64,000 nt of DNA from Colwellia demingiae. Lineage in GTDB: Bacteria; Pseudomonadota; Gammaproteobacteria; Enterobacterales; Alteromonadaceae. Below the pieces are notes generated by a model, which was not told where the DNA came from, made no database searches, and worked only from the letters and a program-made list of their open reading frames with translations. Of this stretch, positions 37,411-46,222 are shown piece by piece; within the stretch, counting starts at the first letter, position 1, and each line of letters opens with the position of its first letter. A program made the position numbers and the translations under genes. The stretch is taken from NCBI RefSeq assembly GCF_007954275.1, contig NZ_VOLT01000002.1, positions 558,001 through 622,000 of the forward strand, written 5' to 3'.

Positions 37411-39000
37411 ATGCAAGACATATTTGAAGAGATAATTGATTATCTAAAAGGAATTTGGTTAAAACGTCGTTATATCATCATAGCAACTTGGCTTATTTGC
37501 CCTATTGGCTGGTATTTTGTCGCTGCTATGCCCAATGTTTATCAATCAGAAGCAAGAGTATATGTTGATACCCAATCTTTATTACGACCTTTATTAAAAG
37601 GTTTAACTGTTGAGACCAATCCGAATACGCAAATTCGTCTTATGGTAAAAACACTGTTAAGCCGTCCGAATTTAGAACGTATTTCGCGTATGACAGATTT
37701 AGATGTACAGGCGAGCAATAGTGCTCAATATGAAGCAATAATCAAAAACCTAAAAGATAACATTAAAATATCAGGGGTTGGTCGACGAGAGAACATTTAT
37801 ACCTTAAGTATTGAAGATATAGACCCTGAAATGGCCAAGAATATTGTCCGATCAGCCTTGACTGTTTTCATTGAAAATACTTTAGGAGAAACTCGCAGTG
37901 ACTCAGATAGTGCACAAAAGTTTTTAAATACTCAAATCAAAGATTATGAAAACCGCCTTTCAAACTCAGAAGCTAGACTGACAAGTTTTAAACAAAAATA
38001 TAGTGGTATTTTACCTGATCAATCAGGTGGATATTATGTAAAACTTAATGGTAATAGAGAAAAATTAAAAGCAATTGAGTTAGATCTTTTAGAAAATAAA
38101 ACTCGTCTTGATTCCGCTAAAAAGCAACTAGAACAATCTATTGTTGCTGACACTGGCAGTGATAATAAAATCAAAAGTGAAAGTTCAATACAAACCACTT
38201 ACGATGACCGTATAAATGAATTAGAAGTTCAACTGGATAATTTAAAACTTCGCTATACCGACAAACACCCAGATGTCATCGAAATTAGCCGAAATTTAGA
38301 ACATTTAAACAAATTGCGCAGCGCAGAGATTGAAAAGTACCTAGCACAAAATAATCAAAACTCTGGTAGCTTAAACCGTTTAAGTGCAAACCCTGTTATT
38401 CAAGAAGTACAAATTCAAGTGAATCAACTGGAGAACTTAATAGCCTCACTCAATGTTAGAGCTGATAATTACCGCCAGCGTATTATCGAGCTTGAAAATA
38501 GAGTGCATACCTTACCGGAAATTGAGGCTGAGTTAATTGCGCTAAATCGTGGATATGGTATTACAAAAGAGAAGTACGAAGAGTTATTATCACGTAAAGA
38601 AACTGCACAGCTAGCTCAACAAGCTGATGAAACTACTGATAAAATACAATTTCGCATTATTGACCCACCTCGTAAAGCAACTAAACCATCAGGGCCAAAA
38701 CGCTTTATTCTATTTGGTGTAGTTACTCTTGTAGGTTTTGGTGTTGGCATTGGTTTGTCATTGTTAATGAGTCAATTGAACCCTGTTGCAACCTCTACAG
38801 CTCAATTATCTAAAATTACCGGCGTACCTATCTTTGGTGTTATCTCTGCCAATGAAAACTTAGGTTTACAACGATGGCACCAGAAGAAAACCTTCATTTT
38901 TATAGGCTCTAACTTGTTGTTACTCTGTTTATTATTGTTATTTGTCAGTTACTTTGTATTTCCTAACATTATTCAAGCACCATTAAAAAGGATCTTTTAG
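37411..39000 (+). CDS. Chain-length determinant / polysaccharide co-polymerase (Wzz type), XrtA-system
   Basis: The 529-residue inner-membrane protein has a membrane segment near residues 22-40 (RYIIIATWLICPIGWYFVAA) and another near 440-460, enclosing a long periplasmic coiled-coil region rich in Glu, Leu and Asn, and a third hydrophobic stretch at ~490-515 near the C-terminus. FRIIDPPRKATKPSGPKR just before the second segment is the typical Wzz motif. It sets polymer length and links the cytoplasmic kinase to the export channel. The kinase domain is a separate gene three bases downstream. AAAGGG precedes the ATG. Confidence 0.92.
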   Translation: MQDIFEEIIDYLKGIWLKRRYIIIATWLICPIGWYFVAAMPNVYQSEARVYVDTQSLLRPLLKGLTVETNPNTQIRLMVKTLLSRPNLERISRMTDLDVQASNSAQYEAIIKNLKDNIKISGVGRRENIYTLSIEDIDPEMAKNIVRSALTVFIENTLGETRSDSDSAQKFLNTQIKDYENRLSNSEARLTSFKQKYSGILPDQSGGYYVKLNGNREKLKAIELDLLENKTRLDSAKKQLEQSIVADTGSDNKIKSESSIQTTYDDRINELEVQLDNLKLRYTDKHPDVIEISRNLEHLNKLRSAEIEKYLAQNNQNSGSLNRLSANPVIQEVQIQVNQLENLIASLNVRADNYRQRIIELENRVHTLPEIEAELIALNRGYGITKEKYEELLSRKETAQLAQQADETTDKIQFRIIDPPRKATKPSGPKRFILFGVVTLVGFGVGIGLSLLMSQLNPVATSTAQLSKITGVPIFGVISANENLGLQRWHQKKTFIFIGSNLLLLCLLLLFVSYFVFPNIIQAPLKRIF

Positions 39001-39002
39001 CC

Positions 39003-39896
39003 ATGAGTACCATTGAAAAAGCCCTGGCTAAACAAAAATTAGCTCAACATGAAAAAGTCGACAATACTTCTGAACATGAAGTTAAAGCTGATAGTAATAT
39101 TCAAGAAATAAGTAGCGTTTCGGCGTCTTTGGCAACAAAGAAAGTAAGCAGTAATAAAGAGAAAATAATATTAAATGGTGATAGGTTAAATGAACGTGGT
39201 TTTATTTATAGCCCTGACAGTGCTCATCATATTCAAGAAGAATTTCGCCATATTAAGCGAAAACTACTAAACAATGCTTTTGGTTTAGCTTCAAAGACAC
39301 TGCATAACAGTAACTTAATTATGGTAACCAGCTCTCATCCTAATGAAGGAAAAACTTATGTAGCCATTAACTTGGCATTAAGCATCGCCCTTGAGCAGAA
39401 TAAAACGGTACTATTGATAGATGCGGATGTATTGAGACCTAGCTTACATAGAGAACTAGAGTTTGAGAGTAAAAAAGGTCTACTTGAATACCTTCTTTCT
39501 GAAGTGTCATCGTTATCCGATATAATTTACAGTACTAACATCGATAATTTAAAGTTAGTTCCTGCCGGTAAGCCACATCATTTAACGAATGAATTATTGG
39601 CCAGTGAACGCATGGAAAGCTTAGCTAAAGAATTAGCAGAGCGCTACCCAGATAGAATCGTTATTTTTGATTGCCCACCAATAATTGGTGTGACAGAAAC
39701 CCCTCTGTTATCTGATCTTGTTGGCCAAGCACTGGTTGTGGTTGAAGAGTCAAAAACTAAAACTGATGATGTTAAAACAGCGGTAAGTCAGCTAAATAGT
39801 GACATTGCTTTAGGCTTAGTAATGAACAAGACCATTAGATCTAAAAAGGATATATATGGCTATTATGGATATGGCTATGGCAGAAAAAATCAGTAA
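39003..39896 (+). CDS. Tyrosine autokinase (BY-kinase), XrtA-system type
   Basis: This 297-residue cytoplasmic protein is a bacterial tyrosine kinase that partners the co-polymerase. It has a Walker A motif SSHPNEGKT (residues 110-118), Walker A' LLIDADVLRP (about 136-145) and Walker B VIFDCPPI (about 220). The C-terminus is a tyrosine cluster (YGYYGYGYG) that is the expected autophosphorylation site. The N-terminal STIEKALAKQKLAQ motif is typical of the pepcterm_TyrKin group. The tyrosine tail is encoded by DNA that also forms the first codons of the next gene, in another frame. Confidence 0.93.
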   Translation: MSTIEKALAKQKLAQHEKVDNTSEHEVKADSNIQEISSVSASLATKKVSSNKEKIILNGDRLNERGFIYSPDSAHHIQEEFRHIKRKLLNNAFGLASKTLHNSNLIMVTSSHPNEGKTYVAINLALSIALEQNKTVLLIDADVLRPSLHRELEFESKKGLLEYLLSEVSSLSDIIYSTNIDNLKLVPAGKPHHLTNELLASERMESLAKELAERYPDRIVIFDCPPIIGVTETPLLSDLVGQALVVVEESKTKTDDVKTAVSQLNSDIALGLVMNKTIRSKKDIYGYYGYGYGRKNQ

Positions 39897-41361
39897 ATTT
39901 CAACTAAAATTGCAAGGTTTTGCAATAGCGGGCTTACTTTTATCAGTCAGCTCATTTGCAGGCGAATGGCAATTTAATCCTAGTTTAGGACTTACCGAAA
40001 CATATACCAATAATGTTGAACTGAATCAACTAGACAAACAATCGAGTCTAGTGAGTCAGTTCATTATTGGTGCTGATGCTATTTATAGTTCGAGAAAATT
40101 ACAATTCTCATTTGCGGGCACAGAAACGCTTGCTGGTTACAGTCATAATAGTGAACTTAATGATGATTACCAGACTTTACGTGCTGATACTTCATACTCA
40201 CTTTGGCAAAACAAGCTACAAATGATTGCCAGCTCAGCAATAACTAACGTTAGTCAAAACGATGGCAACAATAGTTTAGCCGATTTAGTTAGTGGTGATA
40301 CCGTTCAGCAACGTAACCATTCTGCTGGTTTGCAATATAACACGGCTAACAGTGATTATTCACTTTCCTCTTCTCTCATCTACAGCCTAGTAGAAACGGA
40401 AGATAATATAGGTGAAAGTAATGGCTACACTGCATTAGTCAATAGTGAGAATGGTAATGCTGCTCGTTATGTTTTTTGGCAAGTAGATGGTTCATTTTCT
40501 AACAGAGAAAATGATGGTTTTACTAGTGAAAACTACCAATTAGAAACCAAATTAGGTGCTATAACGCCTTATAAAATAAACCCTTTTATTCGTTTATATA
40601 ATGAAAGGGTCACAGGAAATTTAGCTGGTAGTAATCCTGATTCAATTCCCTCTTGGGGACCGGGCTTTCGCTATCAGGTAGCTAAGCACTTCATCATTGA
40701 TGTATCGTACAACTATGTACGCGACAACACAGAAGCGAGTGATGACTACCTAGCCGCTGATATAGATTGGCAACCATCGTCACGTACATCACTAAAAGCA
40801 GGGTACTCTAAGCGTTTTTTTGGTGATTCTTATGAGTTAGACTTTTCCCACCGAACACGGCGATTAACCAATAACATTTCATATCATGAAACCATTGAAG
40901 TCTTTGACCGTAATAATTTTCAACAAAATACACCTGACAATTCACTTGAGCTAGCTGAAAACAATGAATTTTCGCTAAACAAACGCTTATCCTGGACGTC
41001 TCTGTTAGCTTTAACACGTACTACCTTTTCCCTAGACCTATCTAACCGTGATCGAGAAAGCTTAAGTACTGGTATCATTGATAATTACCTTGATGCGCGT
41101 TTTAGTGTTACTCGCCGTATGAGTACTAGAAGTGATATTACTGTCTATGTTGACTACAGCAAAAATGTTTTTGATAAAGATAGACCAGAAGGTCCAAGAC
41201 AAGAAGATATTTATAAAACACTATCCACTACTTACAATAGAAGTCTAGCATCATCACTCAATGCTTTTTTAACGCTACAATATCTTGATCGAGCATCAAA
41301 TGTTGAGCTTCTCACTTACACAGAAGCACGTGCTTCCATTAATTTAACAAAAGATTTCTAA
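39856..41361 (+). CDS. Outer-membrane beta-barrel protein, XrtA-system type
   Basis: A 501-residue protein with a signal peptide (hydrophobic GFAIAGLLLSVSSFA, cleavage before GEWQF) and a body of alternating beta strands, starting WQFNPSLGLTETYTNNVELN, the recurrent pattern of the outer-membrane protein found in exosortase A loci. It is probably the outer-membrane exit route for the polymer, as the export lipoprotein here lacks its own membrane helix (inference). The first ATG has AAAAGG upstream; three more in-frame ATGs follow within eight codons, and the one at 39877 would give a shorter normal signal peptide. It overlaps the kinase gene by 41 bases. Confidence 0.85.
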   Translation: MAIMDMAMAEKISKFQLKLQGFAIAGLLLSVSSFAGEWQFNPSLGLTETYTNNVELNQLDKQSSLVSQFIIGADAIYSSRKLQFSFAGTETLAGYSHNSELNDDYQTLRADTSYSLWQNKLQMIASSAITNVSQNDGNNSLADLVSGDTVQQRNHSAGLQYNTANSDYSLSSSLIYSLVETEDNIGESNGYTALVNSENGNAARYVFWQVDGSFSNRENDGFTSENYQLETKLGAITPYKINPFIRLYNERVTGNLAGSNPDSIPSWGPGFRYQVAKHFIIDVSYNYVRDNTEASDDYLAADIDWQPSSRTSLKAGYSKRFFGDSYELDFSHRTRRLTNNISYHETIEVFDRNNFQQNTPDNSLELAENNEFSLNKRLSWTSLLALTRTTFSLDLSNRDRESLSTGIIDNYLDARFSVTRRMSTRSDITVYVDYSKNVFDKDRPEGPRQEDIYKTLSTTYNRSLASSLNAFLTLQYLDRASNVELLTYTEARASINLTKDF

Positions 41362-41362
41362 C

Positions 41363-42403
41363 ATGTATGAAAGTTACTATGGTTTTAGTGAACGACCTTT
41401 TCAATTAAGCCCTGACCCTCGATTCTTCTTTGCTACTAATCACCATCAGCGTGCTTTATCTTATTTGCAATATGGCTTAGACCAAGGTGAAGGCTTTATT
41501 GTTATTACTGGACCTATTGGCACAGGTAAAACAACAATAGCCCGTAATTTATTAGCTAACATTGCCGATGAAAATATTGTAGCAGCACAATTAGTTACCA
41601 CGAAATTAACACCCGACGAATTACTTGAGCTCGTTGCAGCTGAATTTAAAATTACTGTAACAGGTAACAGTAAGGCTGATGTCCTGCAAAGTATAGAAAA
41701 GTTCTTAATCAATTTGAATAAGCAAGGTAAGCGCGCTTTATTACTAGTCGATGAAGCTCAAAATCTACCCGTTGAAACGGTAGAAGAACTGAGAATGTTA
41801 TCTAATTTTCAACTCGATAATAAACCACTTATCCAAAGTTTTTTGTTAGGTCAAGAAGAGTTAAAAGCCATTATATCTGCACCGGATATGGAACAATTTA
41901 GACAACGAATAATTGCTTCTGCGCACTTAAAACCACTGAATGCCGAAGAAGTAAAAAACTATATCAATCATAGATTAGCGCAAGCTAACTGCAATAGAGA
42001 AGCCTTATTCTCAGATGAAGCGTTTCAGCTTATTTTTGAAAAAACGCTAGGCGTACCAAGAAAAATAAACATCTTTGTTGACCGCTTATTATTGTTTGGT
42101 TTTCTAGAGGAGTTAAAGAAAATTGATTGTAATGCCATCAATGAAGTTGCCAAGGAAATGTCTGTTGAGCTGACCGGTTCACTGAGCGGAAGTGCCCTTG
42201 AAAATGATAACCAACACCAACCATTAGTCATAAATTCAACAGAACATGTTGAAAATATTAAAAATGTTTTACGCGAAGTAGAAGAAATATTAGAAAGTTC
42301 AATTCAACAGAAAGTTAAAATGACACGTTATATTGATAAGCTATTAAAACAAAAAAATCGTGAATTTGCTGAATTACAGAGTAAAACTGCTGATAGTAAA
42401 TAA
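41363..42403 (+). CDS. XrtA-system-associated ExeA-like AAA ATPase
   Basis: The 346-residue protein starts MYESYYGFSERPFQLSPDPR, the standard opening of the ExeA/GspA-like ATPase group linked to PEP-CTERM systems. Walker A GPIGTGKTT occupies residues 50-58 and Walker B ALLLVDEAQN about 117-126. A C-terminal helical region with a predicted coiled coil (KNVLREVEEILESSIQQKV) follows. It probably powers or regulates polysaccharide or exosortase-related assembly; its exact role in these loci is not established. It begins one base after the barrel gene's stop and ends the export operon. Confidence 0.9.
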   Translation: MYESYYGFSERPFQLSPDPRFFFATNHHQRALSYLQYGLDQGEGFIVITGPIGTGKTTIARNLLANIADENIVAAQLVTTKLTPDELLELVAAEFKITVTGNSKADVLQSIEKFLINLNKQGKRALLLVDEAQNLPVETVEELRMLSNFQLDNKPLIQSFLLGQEELKAIISAPDMEQFRQRIIASAHLKPLNAEEVKNYINHRLAQANCNREALFSDEAFQLIFEKTLGVPRKINIFVDRLLLFGFLEELKKIDCNAINEVAKEMSVELTGSLSGSALENDNQHQPLVINSTEHVENIKNVLREVEEILESSIQQKVKMTRYIDKLLKQKNREFAELQSKTADSK

Positions 42404-42411
42404 CTATCAGC
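42389..42411. terminator. Hairpin between the convergent export operon and prsR
   Basis: GCTGATAG (42389-42396) pairs with CTATCAGC (42404-42411) around a 7-base loop, overlapping the end of the ATPase gene. It lies 11 bases before the prsR stop on the opposite strand. There is no T-tract, so terminator function is uncertain. Confidence 0.4.
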
Positions 42412-42421
42412 AACTTGGTAG

Positions 42422-43771
42422 TTAAACGTTAATCGCTATCTGATATTTTTCAATCAAAGAATAAAGCGTCGGTCTGGTAATACCTAATAATTCCGACGTC
42501 TTCGACATATTCCCATCCGTAAGCGCATAGGCTTTTTGAATAGCTATAGTTTCGGCTTGTTCACGCACTGCACGTAAATTTAGTGACAATTCATACTCTG
42601 CATTTTCTTTATCGAAGAAACCTAAATCAAAAGCCGTTACTTGATTACTTGTACTCATAATAACCGACGATTTAACTTTATTTTGTAATTCTCGAATGTT
42701 GCCAGGCCACTTATGGTGCCGTAAACCATATAAAGCATCATCAGCAAATGACTTTGCATTACGTTTATATTCAGCGGCATATTGCTGTAAAAAGAAATTA
42801 GCTAATATTAGTACATCTTCATCACGATCACGTAATGGAGGTATATTTAAAGTAATCTCTGTAATACGATAAAAAAGATCTTCACGGAACGTTTTTTCTG
42901 AAACCATCACTTCAAGATTTTGGTTGGTCGCACATATGACACGAACATCAACCGGTATTTCTTTTCGTCCACCTAAGCGTTCTATTATTTTTTCTTGTAA
43001 AAAGCGTAACAATTTTGCTTGCAAATGATAAGGCATATCACCTATTTCATCTAAAAATAAGGTCCCGCCTTGAGCACACTCTATTTTTCCTAAAGTTGTT
43101 TTATGAGCGCCAGTAAAAGCTCCCTTTTCAAAGCCAAATAACTCACTTTCTAATAAGTTTTCAGGAATTGAAGCACAGTTAATCGCAATAAAAGGTTTAT
43201 CACTACGATCACTCACTTTATGAATAGCTTTAGCCGTAACTTCTTTACCAGTACCACTTTCACCTAGAAGCAGCGCTGTAATCTCCGTAGGAGCAATACG
43301 TTGCACCATAAGGCGTAATCTATCAATACTTTCACTACTACCAATAATGCCCGTATCACAGCCTACAATAGACTTCATACTACGGTTATCTGTCTCAATC
43401 CTTGCTAAGCTAAAAGCGCGAGAAACAATGACATTAATAACATCAGCATCAACTGGTTTTTGGTAAAAATCATAAGCACCCATTTCAATAGCTTTTAGGG
43501 CATTACTTCTATCATCGTTACCGGTAATAACAATCACTTTAGTATGGGGAGCAATTTCTAATATTTGTTTTAATGCCGCTAAACCTTCGCTAGCATTAGC
43601 AGCATCTGGCGGCAGACCTAAATCAAGTGTTACCACTTTAGGCTCATGACGTCTCACTGCAGCAATAGCACTTTCACGAGTATCAGCAAGTACTACTTCA
43701 TAGTCAGCCAAACTCCATTTAAGCTGTTTTTGTATACCTAAGTCATCATCAACAATTAATAATTTTTCCAT
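42422..43771 (-). CDS. prsR: Sigma-54-dependent response regulator PrsR
   Basis: A 449-residue NtrC-type activator. The receiver domain (1-125) has acidic residues Asp8-Asp10 and the phosphoacceptor Asp50 in VTLDLGLPP. The AAA+ domain has Walker A GESGTGKE (170-177) and the sigma-54-contacting GAFTGA loop (217-222). The C-terminus carries a Fis-type helix-turn-helix (GNMSKTSELLGITRPTLYSL). It belongs to the PEP-CTERM-box response regulator group and would activate sigma-54 promoters of exopolysaccharide and PEP-CTERM genes when phosphorylated by PrsK. AAAGGAAA precedes the ATG. It is cotranscribed with prsK, 32 bases away. Confidence 0.93.
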   Translation of the reverse strand: MEKLLIVDDDLGIQKQLKWSLADYEVVLADTRESAIAAVRRHEPKVVTLDLGLPPDAANASEGLAALKQILEIAPHTKVIVITGNDDRSNALKAIEMGAYDFYQKPVDADVINVIVSRAFSLARIETDNRSMKSIVGCDTGIIGSSESIDRLRLMVQRIAPTEITALLLGESGTGKEVTAKAIHKVSDRSDKPFIAINCASIPENLLESELFGFEKGAFTGAHKTTLGKIECAQGGTLFLDEIGDMPYHLQAKLLRFLQEKIIERLGGRKEIPVDVRVICATNQNLEVMVSEKTFREDLFYRITEITLNIPPLRDRDEDVLILANFFLQQYAAEYKRNAKSFADDALYGLRHHKWPGNIRELQNKVKSSVIMSTSNQVTAFDLGFFDKENAEYELSLNLRAVREQAETIAIQKAYALTDGNMSKTSELLGITRPTLYSLIEKYQIAINV

Positions 43772-43803
43772 AATACTGCCATTTCCTTTATTTTTATTCT
43801 TTT

Positions 43804-45837
43804 TTAATCATTGTTACCACAAGGAATAACAAGTGTAAAAATACTACCTTCATTTTCAAAGCTAGTTACCTGTAAAGTGCCACCAATACTTTCAACAAAC
43901 TGCTTAGCTTCGTAAACGCCAATCCCCATGCCCGCATTACCTTTGGTGGTATCAAAAGCTTTAAACAAACGGTTTTTAATAAAATCAATCGACATACCGC
44001 ACCCATTATCCACAATAGCAATATGTAAATTGTTGTTTATCCTTTCTGCACTTATTTTAACCCAGCCACTTTCAATTGTCGCTTCTTGTGCATTCTGTAA
44101 TAAATGATTTAATACTGAAGAAAACCTTTCCTCATCAATTGAAATCATTTGTTTGATAGCTAATTGAACACAAATATGTGGTAACTGTACATTACGCTGC
44201 TCAACTACCGTCTGAATTAACGTCTGTACGTCTGTACTCTTTTTCGTTGACTCTAGCACTTGCTTATTACGTAACTGTGTTAATACTTTATCAAGTCGCC
44301 CCGTTGCTGATTCTATGGTTTCAAAAACATCATCAATAAAATCTGGGTTATCTCTGTGACGTTTAGCATTACTATTAATTAACGCCAGCTGTGCTTGAAT
44401 ATTTTTTAAATCGTGAACTAAAAAAGCTGACATGCGATTAAAAGCATCAAACTGCTTAGCTTCAGCCAAACTCTCATTCGCTTCATTAAGTGACAAGTAA
44501 TTACTGAGTTGTTTGGAGATAGAAAAGAGTAAATCTCTGTCTTCCCAATTTAATACGCCTTGCTCTTCGGGGAGTGCTAACAAGAAAAAACCGTAAACTG
44601 ATTTATTCATAAAAATGGGAATGATTATATCAATATTCTTTTGCTCACATGCTCGAGCATCTAATTCTAAGCCAGGATAGCTATCCTCAACCATTGCCAA
44701 CTCTCTAATATCGATAATCCAACCGTGTTGTTGACAGAATTCATCTACCGAAACTAAGAAATTTAATTCATTTTGCTCAAGCTCGAAGTTTTTCTGATAA
44801 AGAGGTTGAAAATGACTCGATGAGATTTTTTTGATTAATGCACCTTGATGAATGTTCAACGATGAACAAATAACATTGGTTGCAGTATGGTAGCAATCAT
44901 CATTTTCACCAATTTCAAGTTGCTCAATTGACTTGAGCCATTCAACTCGATAATCATATTTATTAGCGAAAAAGTGTTTAGTGATAAACACCTTAACTTC
45001 TCTACGTAATCTATCAGTGATTAATAAGGCCGCTAAAACACAACCACCTAAAATAATGAACGCAACGCTTATAACGTCGCCCCAAGCACCACCAAAGTAA
45101 TTAATCACGTAACCGGCTATAGCTAATAAGAGTAGATAAACACCTGAAATGAGTAACATTGAACTATAAAAAACCATTTCACGTGAAACGAAAACATCCA
45201 CAGACCAGTCTTTAATGCGTCGAGTACTTACCAGGATTAATGGCATACCTATGGCAGTAATAAAACCCCGCGCATACCAGTAAGAAAAATCTAATTGGTT
45301 AACCATGGCCGCCTGAGCAAAAAGCACAAAGTCAAAAACAGTGGCCATGCCCAAGGCAATAATTAAAGACCAAATGGCCCATTTAACTTTAACATCGGCA
45401 TTTCGGTATAACTGTTCAAGTAAAACAAGTAACCATAAGTTAAGTAATAAAAATAATGAAAACAGAAACTTCATACTTTCAGGTATAAATAGCGCAGCTC
45501 CCCAACAAAGCACAGATAAGCCGCTAAAGACTTGAAGGTATTGCTTAACTTTGGGATGGGAAATGAATGCTTTAACAGACGTGATATTTGATTGTGTACA
45601 AATAATTAATAGCGACCAAACGGCTACTTTAAAGGTTTCTATTGCCATGACGATAAGCAATGAAAAACCTTGTTTAGGTTGTAGTGCTGCACTAAGAGAG
45701 GAAGAAAAAACTAATATTGCCGCTAGTAGCATTAAACCACCGGCTAAGGTTTTATTACGTGCAGCTAAAAGCAATAAAATAAAAACTGCATAAGCACAGG
45801 CTGCTAAAAAATAACCTGAGGTGCCAATTACTTCCAT
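43804..45837 (-). CDS. prsK: Membrane histidine kinase PrsK
   Basis: The 677-residue sensor kinase has eight or nine N-terminal membrane segments (residues ~5-280), a GAF-like region (~300-450), a phosphoacceptor His475 in the unusual H box FLVHDLKN, the N box HLLQNAQEAT, and G boxes VDNGCGMS and GNAGMGIGVYEAK. It belongs to the PEP-CTERM-system histidine kinase group and is expected to phosphorylate PrsR. What the multi-pass sensor detects is unknown. The gene contains a parS-like 12-bp palindrome at 45177-45188. Confidence 0.92.
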   Translation of the reverse strand: MEVIGTSGYFLAACAYAVFILLLLAARNKTLAGGLMLLAAILVFSSSLSAALQPKQGFSLLIVMAIETFKVAVWSLLIICTQSNITSVKAFISHPKVKQYLQVFSGLSVLCWGAALFIPESMKFLFSLFLLLNLWLLVLLEQLYRNADVKVKWAIWSLIIALGMATVFDFVLFAQAAMVNQLDFSYWYARGFITAIGMPLILVSTRRIKDWSVDVFVSREMVFYSSMLLISGVYLLLLAIAGYVINYFGGAWGDVISVAFIILGGCVLAALLITDRLRREVKVFITKHFFANKYDYRVEWLKSIEQLEIGENDDCYHTATNVICSSLNIHQGALIKKISSSHFQPLYQKNFELEQNELNFLVSVDEFCQQHGWIIDIRELAMVEDSYPGLELDARACEQKNIDIIIPIFMNKSVYGFFLLALPEEQGVLNWEDRDLLFSISKQLSNYLSLNEANESLAEAKQFDAFNRMSAFLVHDLKNIQAQLALINSNAKRHRDNPDFIDDVFETIESATGRLDKVLTQLRNKQVLESTKKSTDVQTLIQTVVEQRNVQLPHICVQLAIKQMISIDEERFSSVLNHLLQNAQEATIESGWVKISAERINNNLHIAIVDNGCGMSIDFIKNRLFKAFDTTKGNAGMGIGVYEAKQFVESIGGTLQVTSFENEGSIFTLVIPCGNND
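45175..45190. promoter_or_regulatory. Candidate parS site (ParB binding)
   Basis: CATTTCACGTGAAACG contains the perfect 12-bp palindrome TTTCACGTGAAA (45177-45188) and matches the chromosomal parS consensus TGTTTCACGTGAAACA at 13 of 16 positions. parB lies 14 kb away and oriC about 19 kb, the usual setting for parS sites. It is inside prsK, and parS sites are often found within genes. The left half-site has ATTTCAC instead of GTTTCAC, so affinity may be reduced. Confidence 0.45.
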
Positions 45838-45942
45838 TTATCAAAATCCTAAAATGTTGGTATTACTAAGGTGACATCTTTGTTGGAATAGAAATTATTA
45901 TATAGTAATTCATCATGATGTCTTAGCTTTATTGGCCTAATT

Positions 45943-46209
45943 TATACCCATGTTACCTCAAGATACAGGATTCAGCTGGAATTAGAAGCGTCTTTAGGCA
46001 AGGTATTGATTGAAGATAATGGTTGTTCCCTTATCGAAATTAATAACGGAGCATAAAGCGTTTCTAAACCAGCCCTACGGGGATGTCTGAGAGAATAATG
46101 CTCTTCCTTGCATCTCTTTTTAAGGGAACAACCCTTAATAAAAAGATGCGCCTCGATCATAAATCGCACAGTCATCCTGAAACTCGCATCTTGAAGTATC
46201 ATGGGTATA
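45943..46209. repeat. MITE-like element, copy A
   Basis: A 267-base non-coding element with imperfect terminal inverted repeats: left TATACCCATGTTACCTCAAG, right (read inward on the minus strand) TATACCCATGATACTTCAAG. The inner core GATAATGGTTGTTCCCTTAT plus its flanks (46000-46085) aligns with the core of the element at 60895-61157 on the other strand. An internal hairpin (TTTTTAAGGG and CCCTTAATAAAAA) lies near 46110-46140. A TA may be the target duplication. No transposase is encoded. The open frame on the minus strand is part of the repeat and not a gene. Confidence 0.7.
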
Positions 46210-46222
46210 GCAATAAAACAGC

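Noticed and set aside
41333..41346. Perfect palindrome GAAGCACGTGCTTC in the barrel gene, considered as parS
   Set aside because: It shares only the CACGTG centre with parS; the flanking bases do not match.
45972..46202. 76-codon open frame on the minus strand
   Set aside because: It lies wholly inside the MITE-like repeat, has no ribosome site of note, and the related element at 60895 does not keep the frame.
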